A DNA stretch of 5,460 nucleotides from Rhodobacter sp. (GTDB lineage Bacteria > Pseudomonadota > Alphaproteobacteria > Rhodobacterales > Rhodobacteraceae). Each line of letters opens with the position of its first letter. The stretch's first letter is position 1. Location: contig JAIXVS010000211.1 in the NCBI GenBank assembly GCA_027482795.1, forward strand, positions 1 to 5,460, written 5' to 3'. This document shows positions 5,002-5,460 of the stretch, piece after piece. The translations under genes and the position numbers were made by a program. The notes below the pieces were generated by a model. It ran no database searches. It was not told the origin of the DNA and saw only the letters and a list, made by a program, of their open reading frames with translations.

Positions 5002-5460
5002 TTATCCGCCGTAGGGGCGCAACAACTCGCGGCTGATGATGTGGCGCTGAATTTCGGAGGTGCCTTCCCAAATCCGTTCCACGCGGGCATCGCGCCAGAT
5101 CCGTTCCAGCGGTAGATCGTCCATCAATCCCATGCCGCCATGAATTTGGATCGCTTCATCGGCAATCATGGCCAGCACTTCGCTGGCCTTGAGTTTTGCC
5201 ATCGCCATATCGGCGTCGGTTACGCTGCCCGCGTCGTATTTCCATGCCGCCTCAAACGTGAGCAGATCGGCGGCTTTCAGTTCCATCGCCATATCGGCCA
5301 GTTTAAACGACACGCCCTGAAACTTGCCGATTTGTTGGCCAAATTGCTTACGCTCGGCGGCATAGGAAATGGCCAGCGCCAGCGCGCGGTCGGCGCGGCC
5401 AAGGCAGGTGGAGGCCACTTGCAGGCGCGTCGCCCCCAGCCATTTGCCTGCCACTTCAAA
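5002..5460 (-). CDS. Acyl-CoA dehydrogenase, C-terminal part (cut by window edge)
   Basis: Seen: the last 152 residues, open to the right edge. The fragment begins at FEVAGKWLG and shows the C-terminal helical domain of the family: ERKQFGQQIGKFQG at fragment residues 36-49, KLADMAMEL, AKLKASE, QIHGGMGL, then ERIWRDARVERIWEGTSEIQR. Family knowledge: the Glu of the EGT motif (fragment residue 132, codon 5067-5065) is the catalytic base in short- and medium-chain dehydrogenases, and the Arg and Gln segments contact FAD. The enzyme makes a 2,3-enoyl-CoA and passes electrons to electron-transfer flavoprotein. Full-length relatives have 380-400 residues, so about 60 percent is outside. It lies upstream of the synthetase and hydratase genes in the same orientation, which suggests a shared pathway; a CaiA-like role with gamma-butyrobetainyl-CoA is possible but not shown. 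Confidence 0.93.
   Translation of the reverse strand, partial: FEVAGKWLGATRLQVASTCLGRADRALALAISYAAERKQFGQQIGKFQGVSFKLADMAMELKAADLLTFEAAWKYDAGSVTDADMAMAKLKASEVLAMIADEAIQIHGGMGLMDDLPLERIWRDARVERIWEGTSEIQRHIISRELLRPYGG

Noticed and set aside
4725..5090. Minus-strand open frame of 121 codons (or 70 from ATG 4937) across the dehydrogenase end, gap and synthetase start.
   Set aside because: Its first part overlaps the true dehydrogenase frame and its end simply reads through the repeat and hairpins (SFFSLKISSGGG). No known protein or good ribosome site was seen.

Overview
The window reads as a chromosomal segment of an alphaproteobacterium, most likely a member of the Rhodobacteraceae (Roseobacter-like). 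This is judged from the GC-rich codon usage, protein sequences that look like that family's, and a repeat unit of a GC hairpin plus GAGGATATTTT of the kind I associate with its intergenic regions. The assignment is from sequence character and memory, not from a database search. There is no sign of phage, transposase, CRISPR or RNA genes.

Layout. Bases 1-506 (minus) hold the first 168 residues of a GMC-family FAD oxidoreductase that runs off the left edge. Bases 507-660 are a divergent regulatory region with a 10-bp-phased direct repeat and two short palindromes. Bases 661-1935 (plus) encode a soluble protein with an Aer-type PAS sensor domain and a helical C-terminal half that resembles a degenerate chemoreceptor signalling tip. 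It is followed after only 2 bp by a convergent minus-strand cluster: a CaiD-like crotonase (1938-2738), an NDP-forming acyl-CoA synthetase (2741-4732) and, after a 269-bp structured gap, the C-terminal 152 residues of an acyl-CoA dehydrogenase (5002-5460, runs off the right edge).

Working together. The minus-strand trio makes chemical sense as a CoA-dependent pathway for a carboxylic acid: the synthetase makes the CoA thioester, the dehydrogenase introduces the 2,3-double bond, and the CaiD-like hydratase adds water. The crotonase is close by eye to carnitinyl-CoA dehydratase, so gamma-butyrobetaine, crotonobetaine or carnitine is a reasonable substrate guess. In this arrangement an NDP-forming synthetase would replace the AMP-forming CaiC ligase. 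The GMC enzyme may serve the same or a related alcohol or choline-like substrate, but a plus-strand gene separates it and it is probably a separate transcript.

The least ordinary parts are the gap at 4733-5001, where two near-identical 23-bp motifs lie in inverted orientation next to GC-rich hairpins around a core of about 120 bp with no recognised content, and the PAS protein with its non-canonical signalling region.
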